Origin: Alkaliphilus peptidifermentans DSM 18978
Lineage (GTDB): Bacteria; Bacillota; Clostridia; Peptostreptococcales; Natronincolaceae
Direction: 5' to 3'
Length of the DNA stretch: 52,351 nt
NCBI RefSeq assembly: GCF_900101495.1
Contig: NZ_FMUS01000032.1
Coordinates: 1 to 52,351, forward strand
Under the pieces are notes generated by a model that was given only the letters and a program-made list of their open reading frames with translations, made no database searches and was not told the DNA's origin. The first letter of the stretch is position 1, and the number at the start of each line of letters is the position of its first letter. Positions 25,972 to 33,705 of the stretch are shown piece by piece. Made by a program: the position numbers and the translations under genes.

Positions 25972-27642
25972 ATGAAAACGGATGTACAAATAGCACAAGA
26001 AGCGAAAATGAAACCAATTACTGATATAGCCCATGATTTAGGAATACAAGAGGATGAACTTGAATTATACGGTAAGTATAAGGCTAAGGTGTCATTAGAT
26101 GTATTTAAGAGACTTGAAAATAAACCGGATGGGAAATTAGTACTTGTTACTGCAATTAATCCAACACCTGCGGGTGAAGGGAAAACAACAACAAATATAG
26201 GGTTAAGTATGGGGTTAAATAAAATCGGTAAGAAAACGATTACAGCCTTAAGAGAGCCTTCACTGGGACCTTGCTTCGGAGTAAAGGGTGGAGCAGCAGG
26301 TGGCGGTTACGCTCAGGTGGTACCTATGGAGGATATTAACCTACATTTTACTGGTGATATTCATGCCATTACAACAGCCCATAACTTAATGGCTGCTCTA
26401 CTGGACAATCATATTCATCAAGGTAATAGCTTAAACATTGATACTAGAAGAATAGTATGGAGAAGAGTCTTAGATATGAATGATCGTGCCCTGAGAAATA
26501 CTGTGGTGGGGCTAGGAAATAGAGGAGATGGAGTACCAAGACAGGATGGATTCGACATCACAGTAGCTTCGGAGATAATGGCTATTCTATGCTTAGCAAC
26601 TAGTATGGAAGACTTAAAGGCAAGGATTGGAGATATGATTGTTGCATATAATATGGATAATGAGCCTGTTACAGCAAAAGATTTAGAAGCAACTGGGGCA
26701 TTAACATTATTGCTTAAAGATGCAATTAAACCTAACTTAGTACAAACCTTAGAGAACACTGCTGCCTTTATTCATGGTGGCCCATTTGCCAACATTGCCC
26801 ATGGCTGCAACAGTGTTATGGCAACGAAGCTAGCTCTAAAGCTTGCAGACTACGTCGTTACAGAGGCTGGCTTTGGAGCTGACCTAGGGGCTGAAAAGTT
26901 CTTCGATATTAAATGCCGTTTTGCAGAATTAAAGCCAGACTGTGCAGTAATAGTTGCTACTGCAAGAGCTTTAAAAAACCATGGTGGAGTTCCTAAAGCC
27001 AACTTAAATACAGAAAATCTAGAAGCATTAGAGATAGGCTTTGGAAACCTAGAAAAGCACATCGAAAATGTACAAAAGTTTGGTGTCCCAGTAGTAGTGG
27101 CAATTAACAAATTCCCTACTGATTCAGAAGCCGAGCTAAAGTTAATTTTCGATAAGTGTCAGGCGTTAGGTGCTGAGGTAGTCTTATCAGATGTATGGGC
27201 TAACGGTGGAGATGGTGGCGCAGAAATGGCTAAAAAGGTTGTTGACACAATTGAAAAGAAGCCGTCAAACTTCAAACCACTTTATGATGTTGAGCTTTCT
27301 ATCGTAGAAAAAATCGAAAAAATTGCAACAGAGGTTTATGGTGCTGATGGAGTTGAATTTACAAAAAGCTGTGAAAATCAAATAAAAAATATTGAAAAGC
27401 TTGGCCTTGATAAGATGCCAATCTGTATGGCTAAAACACAGTATTCACTATCAGATGATCCAACATTACTAGCAAGACCAAAGGGCTTTAAGGTTGTAGT
27501 GAGAGAGATTCGAATTTCAGCAGGAGCAAAGTTTTTAGTTGCTTTAACAGGAGACATCATGACTATGCCTGGTTTACCAAAGGTTCCAGCAGCAAATCAT
27601 ATGGACATTACAGAAGATGGCGAGATTGTAGGTTTATTTTAA
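25972..27642 (+). CDS. fhs: Formate-tetrahydrofolate ligase
   Basis: Interconverts 10-formyl-THF plus ADP and phosphate with formate, THF and ATP; in purine fermentation it runs toward ATP formation. It is 556 residues, the family length, with the P-loop [17 protein letters not shown] and the segment [19 protein letters not shown]. The ATG at 25972 gives the normal N-terminus; a GTG at 25963 is too near the GGGGG ribosome site. A methenyl-THF cyclohydrolase (FolD) needed to link it with FchA is not in the window. Confidence 0.96.
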   Translation: MKTDVQIAQEAKMKPITDIAHDLGIQEDELELYGKYKAKVSLDVFKRLENKPDGKLVLVTAINPTPAGEGKTTTNIGLSMGLNKIGKKTITALREPSLGPCFGVKGGAAGGGYAQVVPMEDINLHFTGDIHAITTAHNLMAALLDNHIHQGNSLNIDTRRIVWRRVLDMNDRALRNTVVGLGNRGDGVPRQDGFDITVASEIMAILCLATSMEDLKARIGDMIVAYNMDNEPVTAKDLEATGALTLLLKDAIKPNLVQTLENTAAFIHGGPFANIAHGCNSVMATKLALKLADYVVTEAGFGADLGAEKFFDIKCRFAELKPDCAVIVATARALKNHGGVPKANLNTENLEALEIGFGNLEKHIENVQKFGVPVVVAINKFPTDSEAELKLIFDKCQALGAEVVLSDVWANGGDGGAEMAKKVVDTIEKKPSNFKPLYDVELSIVEKIEKIATEVYGADGVEFTKSCENQIKNIEKLGLDKMPICMAKTQYSLSDDPTLLARPKGFKVVVREIRISAGAKFLVALTGDIMTMPGLPKVPAANHMDITEDGEIVGLF

Positions 27643-27661
27643 AAAATAAGGAGGCTTTTAT

Positions 27662-29077
27662 ATGAAGTATGATGTAGTAGTTAAAAATGCAAAGATACCA
27701 CAGGGTGACGAAACAGTTATGACCCATATACTAGTAAAGGATGAAAAAATTGCAGGCTTTGTTACTAATTTAGATGGTATAGAATATAATAGTGAGATTG
27801 ATGCAGAAGGAAACCTAACGTTACCAGGCTGCTTTGACTCACACACACATTTCATGGATCCTGGATTTACCCATAGAGAAACATTTTTAACTGGTTCCTC
27901 TTCTGCTGCAGCTGGTGGACTTACAACAATTATGGATATGCCATGCTGCTCTAAGCCATCTGTTAGAGGTGTTGAGGAGTTAGAATCTAAGCTTAATGCA
28001 ATTAAGGATCAAGCAGTTATAGACTATGCTATGTGGGGTGGAGTAACTGGCGAAGATATTAGAGCTGGAAAAAAGCATATCATTAAAGAGCAAGCAGATT
28101 ATGGAGTTTGTGCATTTAAAGTTTATATGACTCCATCAGTACCGACATATGAAAGAGTAAATGATCCTGAAATGCTTGAAGCCTTTAGATGGGTTGCTGA
28201 AACTGGCGTTCCTGTAGGAATTCATGCAGAGAACTTTGCTATGTGTGATTACTTTGTAAAGAAGTTTCAAAAAGAAGGAAGAACTGATGGCCCAGCTTGG
28301 GCAGAAGCAAGATTAGTAGAAGCAGAGCAGTCAGCTATCGAATTGGGAATTAATTTCGCTAAGTCATCAGGAGCAAGACTCCACATTGTTCATATGAGTT
28401 CAGGAATAGGTGCAAAGCTAGTAGGAGAAGCAAAGAAGAAGGGACTTGATGTTACTTCTGAAACTTGCCCCCACTATTTAATGCTTAACTACCAAGATGC
28501 AATGACAGAGCATAAACAATTTGCTAAAATAGCACCACCTCTAAGAACTAAAAAGGACAATGAAGAGCTTTGGGAAGGGTTACAAAATGGTAGCGTAGAT
28601 TTCATGGCTACAGATCATGCTCCATATGAAATTGAAACAGAAAAGGATGCACCAGGTATGGACATTTGGACTGCTTTCCCAGGAATCCCAGGAGTAGAAA
28701 CTTTAGTTCCAATTTTAGTTAGTGAAGGTTATAATAAAGGAAGATTGACTCTAGGTAGATTGGTAGAAGTTTTAAGTTCAAGTCCTGCTAAGATGTATGG
28801 TTTGTACCCAAAGAAGGGTGCCCTAATGATAGGCTCAGATGCGGATTTCACCATAATAGATCTTGAAAGAGAATGGACTATAGATCAAAAGAAGACTGAA
28901 TCAATGGCTAAGTACAACCCGTTACATGGAATTAAGCTAAAGGGTAAACCAGTTAAAACTGTTGTACGTGGGACTGTAGTATATGACGACAAAGAAGGCG
29001 TTATTGGAAAACCAGGATTTGGACAATTTGTAAAGAGACAAAGAATTCAAAAGCTTGAAAGAACTATAAAATATTAA
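27662..29077 (+). CDS. Dihydropyrimidinase/allantoinase-like hydrolase (candidate xanthine amidohydrolase)
   Basis: 471-residue cyclic amidohydrolase. The binuclear metal site is complete: HTH at 61-63, carboxylatable lysine 153 (FKVYM), His188 (GIHAEN), His244 (HIVHMSS), Asp318 (MATDHAPY). Family members open cyclic amides and imides (hydantoin, dihydropyrimidine, allantoin). Standing between the folate genes and a carbamoyl-hydrolase-like gene plus UbiX/UbiD, the best-fitting reaction is opening of the pyrimidine ring of xanthine to 4-ureido-5-imidazolecarboxylate. That substrate is inferred; allantoinase is the alternative, but other allantoin genes are absent. Confidence 0.85.
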   Translation: MKYDVVVKNAKIPQGDETVMTHILVKDEKIAGFVTNLDGIEYNSEIDAEGNLTLPGCFDSHTHFMDPGFTHRETFLTGSSSAAAGGLTTIMDMPCCSKPSVRGVEELESKLNAIKDQAVIDYAMWGGVTGEDIRAGKKHIIKEQADYGVCAFKVYMTPSVPTYERVNDPEMLEAFRWVAETGVPVGIHAENFAMCDYFVKKFQKEGRTDGPAWAEARLVEAEQSAIELGINFAKSSGARLHIVHMSSGIGAKLVGEAKKKGLDVTSETCPHYLMLNYQDAMTEHKQFAKIAPPLRTKKDNEELWEGLQNGSVDFMATDHAPYEIETEKDAPGMDIWTAFPGIPGVETLVPILVSEGYNKGRLTLGRLVEVLSSSPAKMYGLYPKKGALMIGSDADFTIIDLEREWTIDQKKTESMAKYNPLHGIKLKGKPVKTVVRGTVVYDDKEGVIGKPGFGQFVKRQRIQKLERTIKY

Positions 29078-29119
29078 TAATAAAAAAAATAAATGCTTCA
29101 TGGAGAGACAATAAAATTA

Positions 29120-29243
29120 AGACTGATAAGATTATTTAACTCCGACATGCAAAAAGAAGCCCTGCGATTTAAGTTAATATAGTAATACGTGCGATTGCTG
29201 GGCTCTTATTGCAACCAGGTAGATGAATGATTTTCGACAGTCT
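29120..29243 (+). repeat. Dispersed non-coding repeat, copy 1 of 2
   Basis: A 124-bp stretch starting AGACTG and ending CAGTCT, sharing with 38301-38422 the cores TAATACGT, TGCTGGG, TTGCA-CAAC and GATG...TTTTC-ACAGTCT in the same order and orientation. Ends are imperfect inverted repeats, clearer in copy 2. It occupies most of the gap between the amidohydrolase and the cysteine hydrolase, ending 20 bp before the latter's start. It may be a MITE or a structured RNA element. Confidence 0.65.
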
Positions 29244-29262
29244 ATTGAAAGGGAGAGAGATT

Positions 29263-29865
29263 ATGCCAAGACATGCGATATTAGTTATAGATATGTTAAA
29301 TGACTTTGTGGGGGTAAAAGCTCCACTAAGATGCCCAGGTGGTGAAACTATAATTCCAGATCTGCAAAAATTATTTAAGTGGGTAAGAAGTCGCAAAGAC
29401 GATGACATTCATTTAATTCATATTCAAGAAGCTCATAGAAAAAATGACGCAGATTTTAGAGTAAGACCGGTTCATGCAGTAAAGGGAACATGGGGCTCAG
29501 ATTTTATTCCAGAGCTATATCCAGAAGGTGATGAGTATATTGTACCGAAGAGAAGACATAGTGCATTTGCTCATACAGACTTAGATTTGTATTTAAGAGA
29601 AGAAAATATAGATACTGTTGTTGTAACAGGAGTATGGACAAATGTTTGTGTTAGAAGCTCTGCAACAGATGCACTAGCCAATGCTTACAAGGTTATAACA
29701 CTAAGTGATGGCTGTGCTTCTAAAACAGAAGAGATGCATTTAAATGGTTTAAAGGACCTTAGCATTTTCACAAAAATAATGACAATTGATGATTATATTA
29801 ATGCTTGGGAAAAGGGTGAAGACCCTTGGATCGGTGGCGGAGACGCTAAGAACGAAGTAGAATAA
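29263..29865 (+). CDS. Isochorismatase-like cysteine hydrolase (candidate ureidoimidazole-carboxylate amidohydrolase)
   Basis: 200-residue amidase of the nicotinamidase/N-carbamoylsarcosine-amidase superfamily. The catalytic triad appears as Asp10 (VIDMLNDF), Lys96 (IVPKRRHSAF) and Cys129 (GVWTNVCVRSSATDAL). Relatives such as RutB and carbamoylsarcosine amidase cleave N-carbamoyl groups to CO2 and ammonia. That is the chemistry needed to turn 4-ureido-5-imidazolecarboxylate into 4-amino-5-imidazolecarboxylate. Substrate is inferred from context. The ATG at 29263 has GGGAGAGAG; the ATG at 29227 lies inside the repeat. Confidence 0.85.
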   Translation: MPRHAILVIDMLNDFVGVKAPLRCPGGETIIPDLQKLFKWVRSRKDDDIHLIHIQEAHRKNDADFRVRPVHAVKGTWGSDFIPELYPEGDEYIVPKRRHSAFAHTDLDLYLREENIDTVVVTGVWTNVCVRSSATDALANAYKVITLSDGCASKTEEMHLNGLKDLSIFTKIMTIDDYINAWEKGEDPWIGGGDAKNEVE

Positions 29866-29869
29866 TTAT

Positions 29870-29916
29870 ATGCCTAACCTGTCAAAGCAAGCTTAATTTG
29901 ACAGGTTAAAGGCATT
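29870..29916 (+). terminator. Long hairpin after the cysteine hydrolase gene
   Basis: ATGCCTAACCTGTCAAA pairs with TTTGACAGGTTAAAGGCAT (small bulge) around a 9-base loop, followed by TTCATT. The stem is strong but lacks a real T-run, so it may be a partial terminator or a processing site between this gene and ubiX. Confidence 0.55.
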
Positions 29917-29973
29917 TCATTAAAGTCACAATAGAAATTTACGAAGTAAAACTTTGATAAAGCGGTGATACAA

Positions 29974-30531
29974 ATGAGAATAATTGTGGGTGTAACTGGC
30001 GGAAGCTGTGCCATCTATGGTGTAGGCCTACTAAAGGTGCTACAACAGCTTAATATAGAGACACATTTAGTTGTATCAAAAATGGGAGAATATGTGGTCA
30101 ATCATGAATGTGGAATGGACTTAGCTGAACTAAAAAGCCTTGCTACTGTATATCATGACAATAATGACCTTGCTGCTCCTATTGCAAGTGGTTCCTTTAA
30201 AACAGATGGAATGATAATAATTCCATGCTCAATGAGGACATTGGCTGCAGTTGCCCACGGGATGTCAGATAATTTACTGACGAGAGCGGCTGACGTAGTG
30301 GTAAAAGAAGGGCGAAAACTGGTTATTGTACCAAGGGAAACCCCATTAAGTGTAATTCATTTAGAAAATATGCTTAAGCTTGCGAGAATTGGTGTGAAAA
30401 TATTACCTGCAGCACCTGGGTTCTATCATCAGCCCGAAAGCATAGAAGAGATTGTTAGTATTATGGTTGGTAGAGCACTGGATCAATTAGATGTAGAGCA
30501 CAATCTATTTAAGCGATGGGGAGAAAAGTAG
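29974..30531 (+). CDS. ubiX: UbiX-like flavin prenyltransferase
   Basis: Makes prenylated FMN, the cofactor of UbiD decarboxylases. The 185-residue flavoprotein begins with the FMN-binding motif GVTGGSCAIYG and has the family segment IIIPCSMRTLAAVAHGMSDN, then VIVPRETPLSVIHLENM. The usual GASGAIYG reads GGSCAIYG, a small deviation. Start set at the ATG 29974 (the GTG at 29965 is less likely). Encoded just before the UbiD gene, it is very probably dedicated to it. Confidence 0.92.
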   Translation: MRIIVGVTGGSCAIYGVGLLKVLQQLNIETHLVVSKMGEYVVNHECGMDLAELKSLATVYHDNNDLAAPIASGSFKTDGMIIIPCSMRTLAAVAHGMSDNLLTRAADVVVKEGRKLVIVPRETPLSVIHLENMLKLARIGVKILPAAPGFYHQPESIEEIVSIMVGRALDQLDVEHNLFKRWGEK

Positions 30532-30638
30532 ATGACCAAATCTTTGATTTGAGTCAGTCACTTTGGTAGGAATTTGGTATAAAACTTCATTAGCATAATT
30601 TAGAGTTTTATGGCAAATTAACTAGCTACCTACAAAAA

Positions 30639-30680
30639 TGTTGAATGTTGAATGTTGCATGTTGAATGTTGCATGATGAA
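30639..30680 (+). repeat. 7-bp tandem repeat (six units)
   Basis: Six consecutive heptamers: TGTTGAA, TGTTGAA, TGTTGCA, TGTTGAA, TGTTGCA, TGATGAA. They lie in the 207-bp gap between ubiX and ubiD, about 60 bp before the ubiD start. Copy number could vary by slippage; no coding role is seen. Confidence 0.9.
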
Positions 30681-30738
30681 TCAGAAGAAAAAAACTGAAT
30701 AAAATTAAAAATTGATTCTTAAAGAAAGGAGGGAATTG

Positions 30739-32097
30739 ATGGAAACACAAATGCTTCGGGCTGCCATGGATCAATTAAGAAGAAAAGGATACCTGCAAGA
30801 ATGTAATAAAGAGGTAGATCCTAAATTCGAACTGGGAGCAGTATTAAAATATTATAAAAACGAAGTTCCTATCCTATTTAACAAAGTAAAAGGCAGCAAA
30901 GTACCTGTAGTAGGCGCTCTTTTTGGTGAAAGAGACATTTATTACGAAATGCTGGGAATCACCCATGAAGAAAGAATTTTTAGGATAATAGATGCAATTG
31001 CAAATCCTAAGCCTACTAAGCTTCTATCTAAAGGGCCAATCATGGAAAACATTATAACACGAAATATTGATCTTCAAAGAATGTTCCCCATACCAACCTT
31101 TCATGAAGAAGATTCTTCAAGCTATATAACAGCTGGTCTAGTTGTATTGAAGGACCCTGAAACAGGAAAGAGTCACGTTTCAGTAAGAAGGCTACAGATT
31201 AATAAAGGTAATGAAATTAGTATTTTAGTAGCATCACCCCTTGCAACAAAACAATTCTCGGAAATGGAAAAGCAAAACAAGCCATTAGAGGTTGCCATTG
31301 TTCTTGGATATGATTATAGTTTATTGTTGGCTTCTCAAATAAGCAGTGAGACCTATGGAGTAGATAAATATGAGGTGGATAGTGCCCTTAGAGGTGAGCC
31401 GATAGAGCTTGTAAAGTGTCATAGTATAGATGTTGAGGTACCAGCTTTTTCAGAAATTGTTTTGGAGGGAATTATGCCTCCTAATAAAAGGGAAATAGAA
31501 GGTCCCTTCGGTGAACTAATGGGGTATTATGGAGCAGTAGGACCCCACCCAATTGTTGAAGTTAAAACTGTAATGCATCGTAATAATCCCATATTCCAAA
31601 CAGCATTTCCCTGTAGGGAAGAACATTTATCAAATGGCTTAATAAGAGAGGTAGAGCTATATACTTCAGTTAAATCTCTTGTTGATGTTAAGGATGTAAA
31701 CGTCACAGTTGCAGGTGGATGCAGATTTCATGCCTTTGTTTCAATAAATAAACGTAGTGATGGTGATGGAAAGAGTGCAATTTTAGGAGCATTAGCCAGC
31801 AGTAAAGATGTTAAGCATGTAGTTATTGTAGATAATGATGTAGATATATATGATCCTAGCGATATTGAGTGGGCAATTGCTACTAGAATGCAGGCCTCAC
31901 AGGATTTAGTTATTATACCAGGAGCTTTAGGGTCAGGATTAGAGCCATCTCATACCTTAAGGGGTGTAACTGATAAAGTAGGAATAGATGCAACTAGACC
32001 ATTAGGAGATGCAGCTAGAAGATTTGAAAGGGCCATTATCCCTGGATATGAAGATATAGATATAAAAAAATACCTTCCAGGGTTTAAATTAAAGTAA
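30739..32097 (+). CDS. ubiD: UbiD-family decarboxylase (candidate aminoimidazole-carboxylate decarboxylase)
   Basis: 452-residue prenyl-FMN-dependent (de)carboxylase. Family features include the N-terminal EVDPKFELGAVL, VSVRRLQI near the cofactor arginine, VPAFSEIVLEGIMPPNKREIE (about 240-260) with active-site acids, and GPFGELMGYYG. The C-terminus DEVDI-like stretch DPSDIEWAIATRMQ is normal. With UbiX upstream and shell genes directly downstream, I infer decarboxylation of 4-amino-5-imidazolecarboxylate to 4-aminoimidazole. The ATG at 30739 follows AAAGGAGGG. Generic aromatic decarboxylation cannot be excluded. Confidence 0.9.
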   Translation: METQMLRAAMDQLRRKGYLQECNKEVDPKFELGAVLKYYKNEVPILFNKVKGSKVPVVGALFGERDIYYEMLGITHEERIFRIIDAIANPKPTKLLSKGPIMENIITRNIDLQRMFPIPTFHEEDSSSYITAGLVVLKDPETGKSHVSVRRLQINKGNEISILVASPLATKQFSEMEKQNKPLEVAIVLGYDYSLLLASQISSETYGVDKYEVDSALRGEPIELVKCHSIDVEVPAFSEIVLEGIMPPNKREIEGPFGELMGYYGAVGPHPIVEVKTVMHRNNPIFQTAFPCREEHLSNGLIREVELYTSVKSLVDVKDVNVTVAGGCRFHAFVSINKRSDGDGKSAILGALASSKDVKHVVIVDNDVDIYDPSDIEWAIATRMQASQDLVIIPGALGSGLEPSHTLRGVTDKVGIDATRPLGDAARRFERAIIPGYEDIDIKKYLPGFKLK

Positions 32098-32112
32098 GGG
32101 TGGTAATGCAGT

Positions 32113-32391
32113 ATGAAGCAAGCTTTAGGATTTATCGAAACAAGAAGCCTAGTAGCTGCAATACAGGCTGCTGATACTATGGTAAAATCTGCTGATGTTA
32201 CAATTGCTGATTTCAACTATGTAGGCTCAGGTATTGTAGCAGTTGTTGTGGCGGGAGAAGTAGCAGCGGTACAAGCAGCAGTTGCAAATGGCATAGAGAC
32301 AGCTTCTGAAATAGCTGAGATTATCTCTTCCAATGTTATTGCAAGACCCCATGATGAGGTAGACAAACTACTAGTACCTCATCACAATTAA
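32113..32391 (+). CDS. BMC-H shell protein (purine locus, first)
   Basis: 92-residue hexameric shell protein: ALGFIETRSLVAAIQAADTM, pore region VGSGIVAVVVAGEV, and VIARPHDEVD near the end. The pore motif GSG differs from the other BMC-H copies. It follows ubiD by 15 bp, tying the decarboxylase to the shell. The final residues VPHHN and stop codon are encoded by the inserted repeat element (copy B), so the native C-terminus was replaced. Confidence 0.93.
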   Translation: MKQALGFIETRSLVAAIQAADTMVKSADVTIADFNYVGSGIVAVVVAGEVAAVQAAVANGIETASEIAEIISSNVIARPHDEVDKLLVPHHN

Positions 32392-32535
32392 AACTTAGGT
32401 TATTCCCTTAGGAAAATTTTCATAGAGGAAGGCGGAGGAATGAGGAATACCGTTACGTATTCCGATTAACTACAACGATGCTATTTGGAAATTTAACGAG
32501 AGAGATCTTATGAGTTTAATTGAGATGCGGTACTA
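32372..32535 (-). mobile_element. MITE-like element, copy B (inverted relative to copy A)
   Basis: This 164-bp TA-bounded element is the reverse complement of 13066-13229, with close identity along its whole length: GTACCTCATC and GATGCGGTAC ends, the GGAATAC...GTATTCC palindrome and the block AGGAAAATTTTCATAGAG. It begins inside the last codons of the BMC-H gene and ends 34 bases before the next gene. Orientation is given relative to copy A. No coding capacity. Confidence 0.82.
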
Positions 32536-32569
32536 TAATAAGTAAGTATAGTAAATGGTGGTGATAGGT

Positions 32570-32962
32570 TTGGCAAATCCGTTAACAAGGGTCATAATGA
32601 ATAATATTGCTGGTAAAACCTTGAGTAGTAACAATAACACCAGCAATACCAAAAAAGTAACTAACTTGAAGGAACAAGAAGAAAAATTATTGGTTGACCT
32701 GATTTATAAAGAAAGAAAAATTGAAGGCTTTAGGGATAAGGGACCTTCAGTGAAATCAGTGCAGCAGGTTAAGTACACTTCATTATCAGAGCTTGCAGCT
32801 AAATCAGGAAAAATTGATGAAGAGAGAGACGATAAAGAGGCGAATATAAAAAGTAATCCTCCTGAAAACAAAGAGGCTTATGTAAAAAAACATGTAAATA
32901 CAGGGACCTATATTGATTTGAAGTCCCTTCAATCCTTAGGGAATAAGGGTTCTTCAAGATAG
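32570..32962 (+). CDS. Uncharacterised BMC-locus protein, probably disordered
   Basis: About 130 residues with no family I recognise. The N-terminus (MANPLTRVIMNNIAGK if the TTG at 32570 is used; ATG at 32555 is the alternative) could form a short amphipathic helix, followed by an Asn/Ser/Thr-rich low-complexity part and a charged, Lys/Glu-rich body. No cysteines, membrane segments or catalytic motif are visible. Sitting between shell genes, it may be a scaffold, cargo adaptor or assembly factor (inference). RBS GGTGGTGAT. Confidence 0.6.
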   Translation: MANPLTRVIMNNIAGKTLSSNNNTSNTKKVTNLKEQEEKLLVDLIYKERKIEGFRDKGPSVKSVQQVKYTSLSELAAKSGKIDEERDDKEANIKSNPPENKEAYVKKHVNTGTYIDLKSLQSLGNKGSSR

Positions 32963-32987
32963 TGAACTGTAAATAGGAGGTGTGTTA

Positions 32988-33371
32988 ATGAGGGCAGCAT
33001 TGGGATTGATTGAAGCAGTAGGCTTAACAACTGCTGTAACAGCCCTTGACGCAGCCAGTAAGGCTGCTGATGTTAAACTAGTGGGATATGAGAAGGTTAT
33101 TGGTGCCGGTAAGGCAATAAGTGTTACTGTTCAAATCGCTGGTGATGTTGCAGCAGTTAAAGCAGCAGTAGAAGCAGCAGAAACTGCAGCAAGAAAGGTA
33201 GGAATTATTTTATCAAGTCACGTAATTCCTAGACCTCATGAAGAGATCGATTTATTAATTAAAGCCTTCGAGAAAAACTTAAAAAACAAAAAAACTGCTG
33301 ATACACCGGCAGAGAATAAATCACAATCAAAGGTTAAAAAATCAGACAAAAATAAAGAAAATAAAGAATAG
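32988..33371 (+). CDS. BMC-H shell protein with lysine-rich tail
   Basis: 127-residue hexameric shell protein. The core (about 1-90) reads [20 protein letters not shown], then [20 protein letters not shown] at the pore side, with a few residues inserted relative to the other copies, and [11 protein letters not shown]. The last 37 residues are Lys/Asn/Glu-rich and probably disordered, perhaps a contact site for cargo or neighbours. The ATG at 32988 is chosen (RBS AGGAGGTG). Confidence 0.92.
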   Translation: MRAALGLIEAVGLTTAVTALDAASKAADVKLVGYEKVIGAGKAISVTVQIAGDVAAVKAAVEAAETAARKVGIILSSHVIPRPHEEIDLLIKAFEKNLKNKKTADTPAENKSQSKVKKSDKNKENKE

Positions 33372-33382
33372 GAGGAGTTAAA

Positions 33383-33658
33383 ATGAGTCAAGCATTAGGT
33401 ATGGTTGAAACAAAAGGATTAGTTGGAGCAGTAGAGGCAGCAGATGCAATGGTTAAGGCTGCAAATGTTACTTTAGTAGGGTATGAGAAAATAGGATTTG
33501 GATTAGTAACTGTTATGGTAAGAGGAGATGTAGGGGCAGTTAAAGCTGCTACTGATGCAGGAGCTGAAGCAGCTAGAGCAGTTGGAGAGCTTCATTCAGT
33601 ACATGTAATACCAAGACCTCATACAGAAGTAGAAAGAGTACTATTAAAGGGAGAATAG
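33383..33658 (+). CDS. BMC-H shell protein (EutM-like, purine locus)
   Basis: 91-residue canonical hexameric shell protein, probably the main facet component of the second compartment. It is very similar to EutM at 9762-10046, with long identical blocks ([33 protein letters not shown]), but the pore loop reads KIGFGLV instead of [17 protein letters not shown] is strong. The pore change may reflect different substrates. Confidence 0.95.
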   Translation: MSQALGMVETKGLVGAVEAADAMVKAANVTLVGYEKIGFGLVTVMVRGDVGAVKAATDAGAEAARAVGELHSVHVIPRPHTEVERVLLKGE

Positions 33659-33705
33659 TATATCTAATTAATAAACTTCCTACTCGATAAATGAGGAGGG
33701 AAATA

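Noticed and set aside
27662-29077. Assignment as allantoinase of an allantoin pathway
   Set aside because: The family allows it, but no allantoate amidohydrolase, ureidoglycolate or carbamate kinase genes are nearby, while UbiX/UbiD and formimino-folate genes fit xanthine breakdown. Kept only as an alternative.
30639-30680. CRISPR or coding repeat
   Set aside because: Seven-base units without spacers, outside any gene; a simple tandem repeat.
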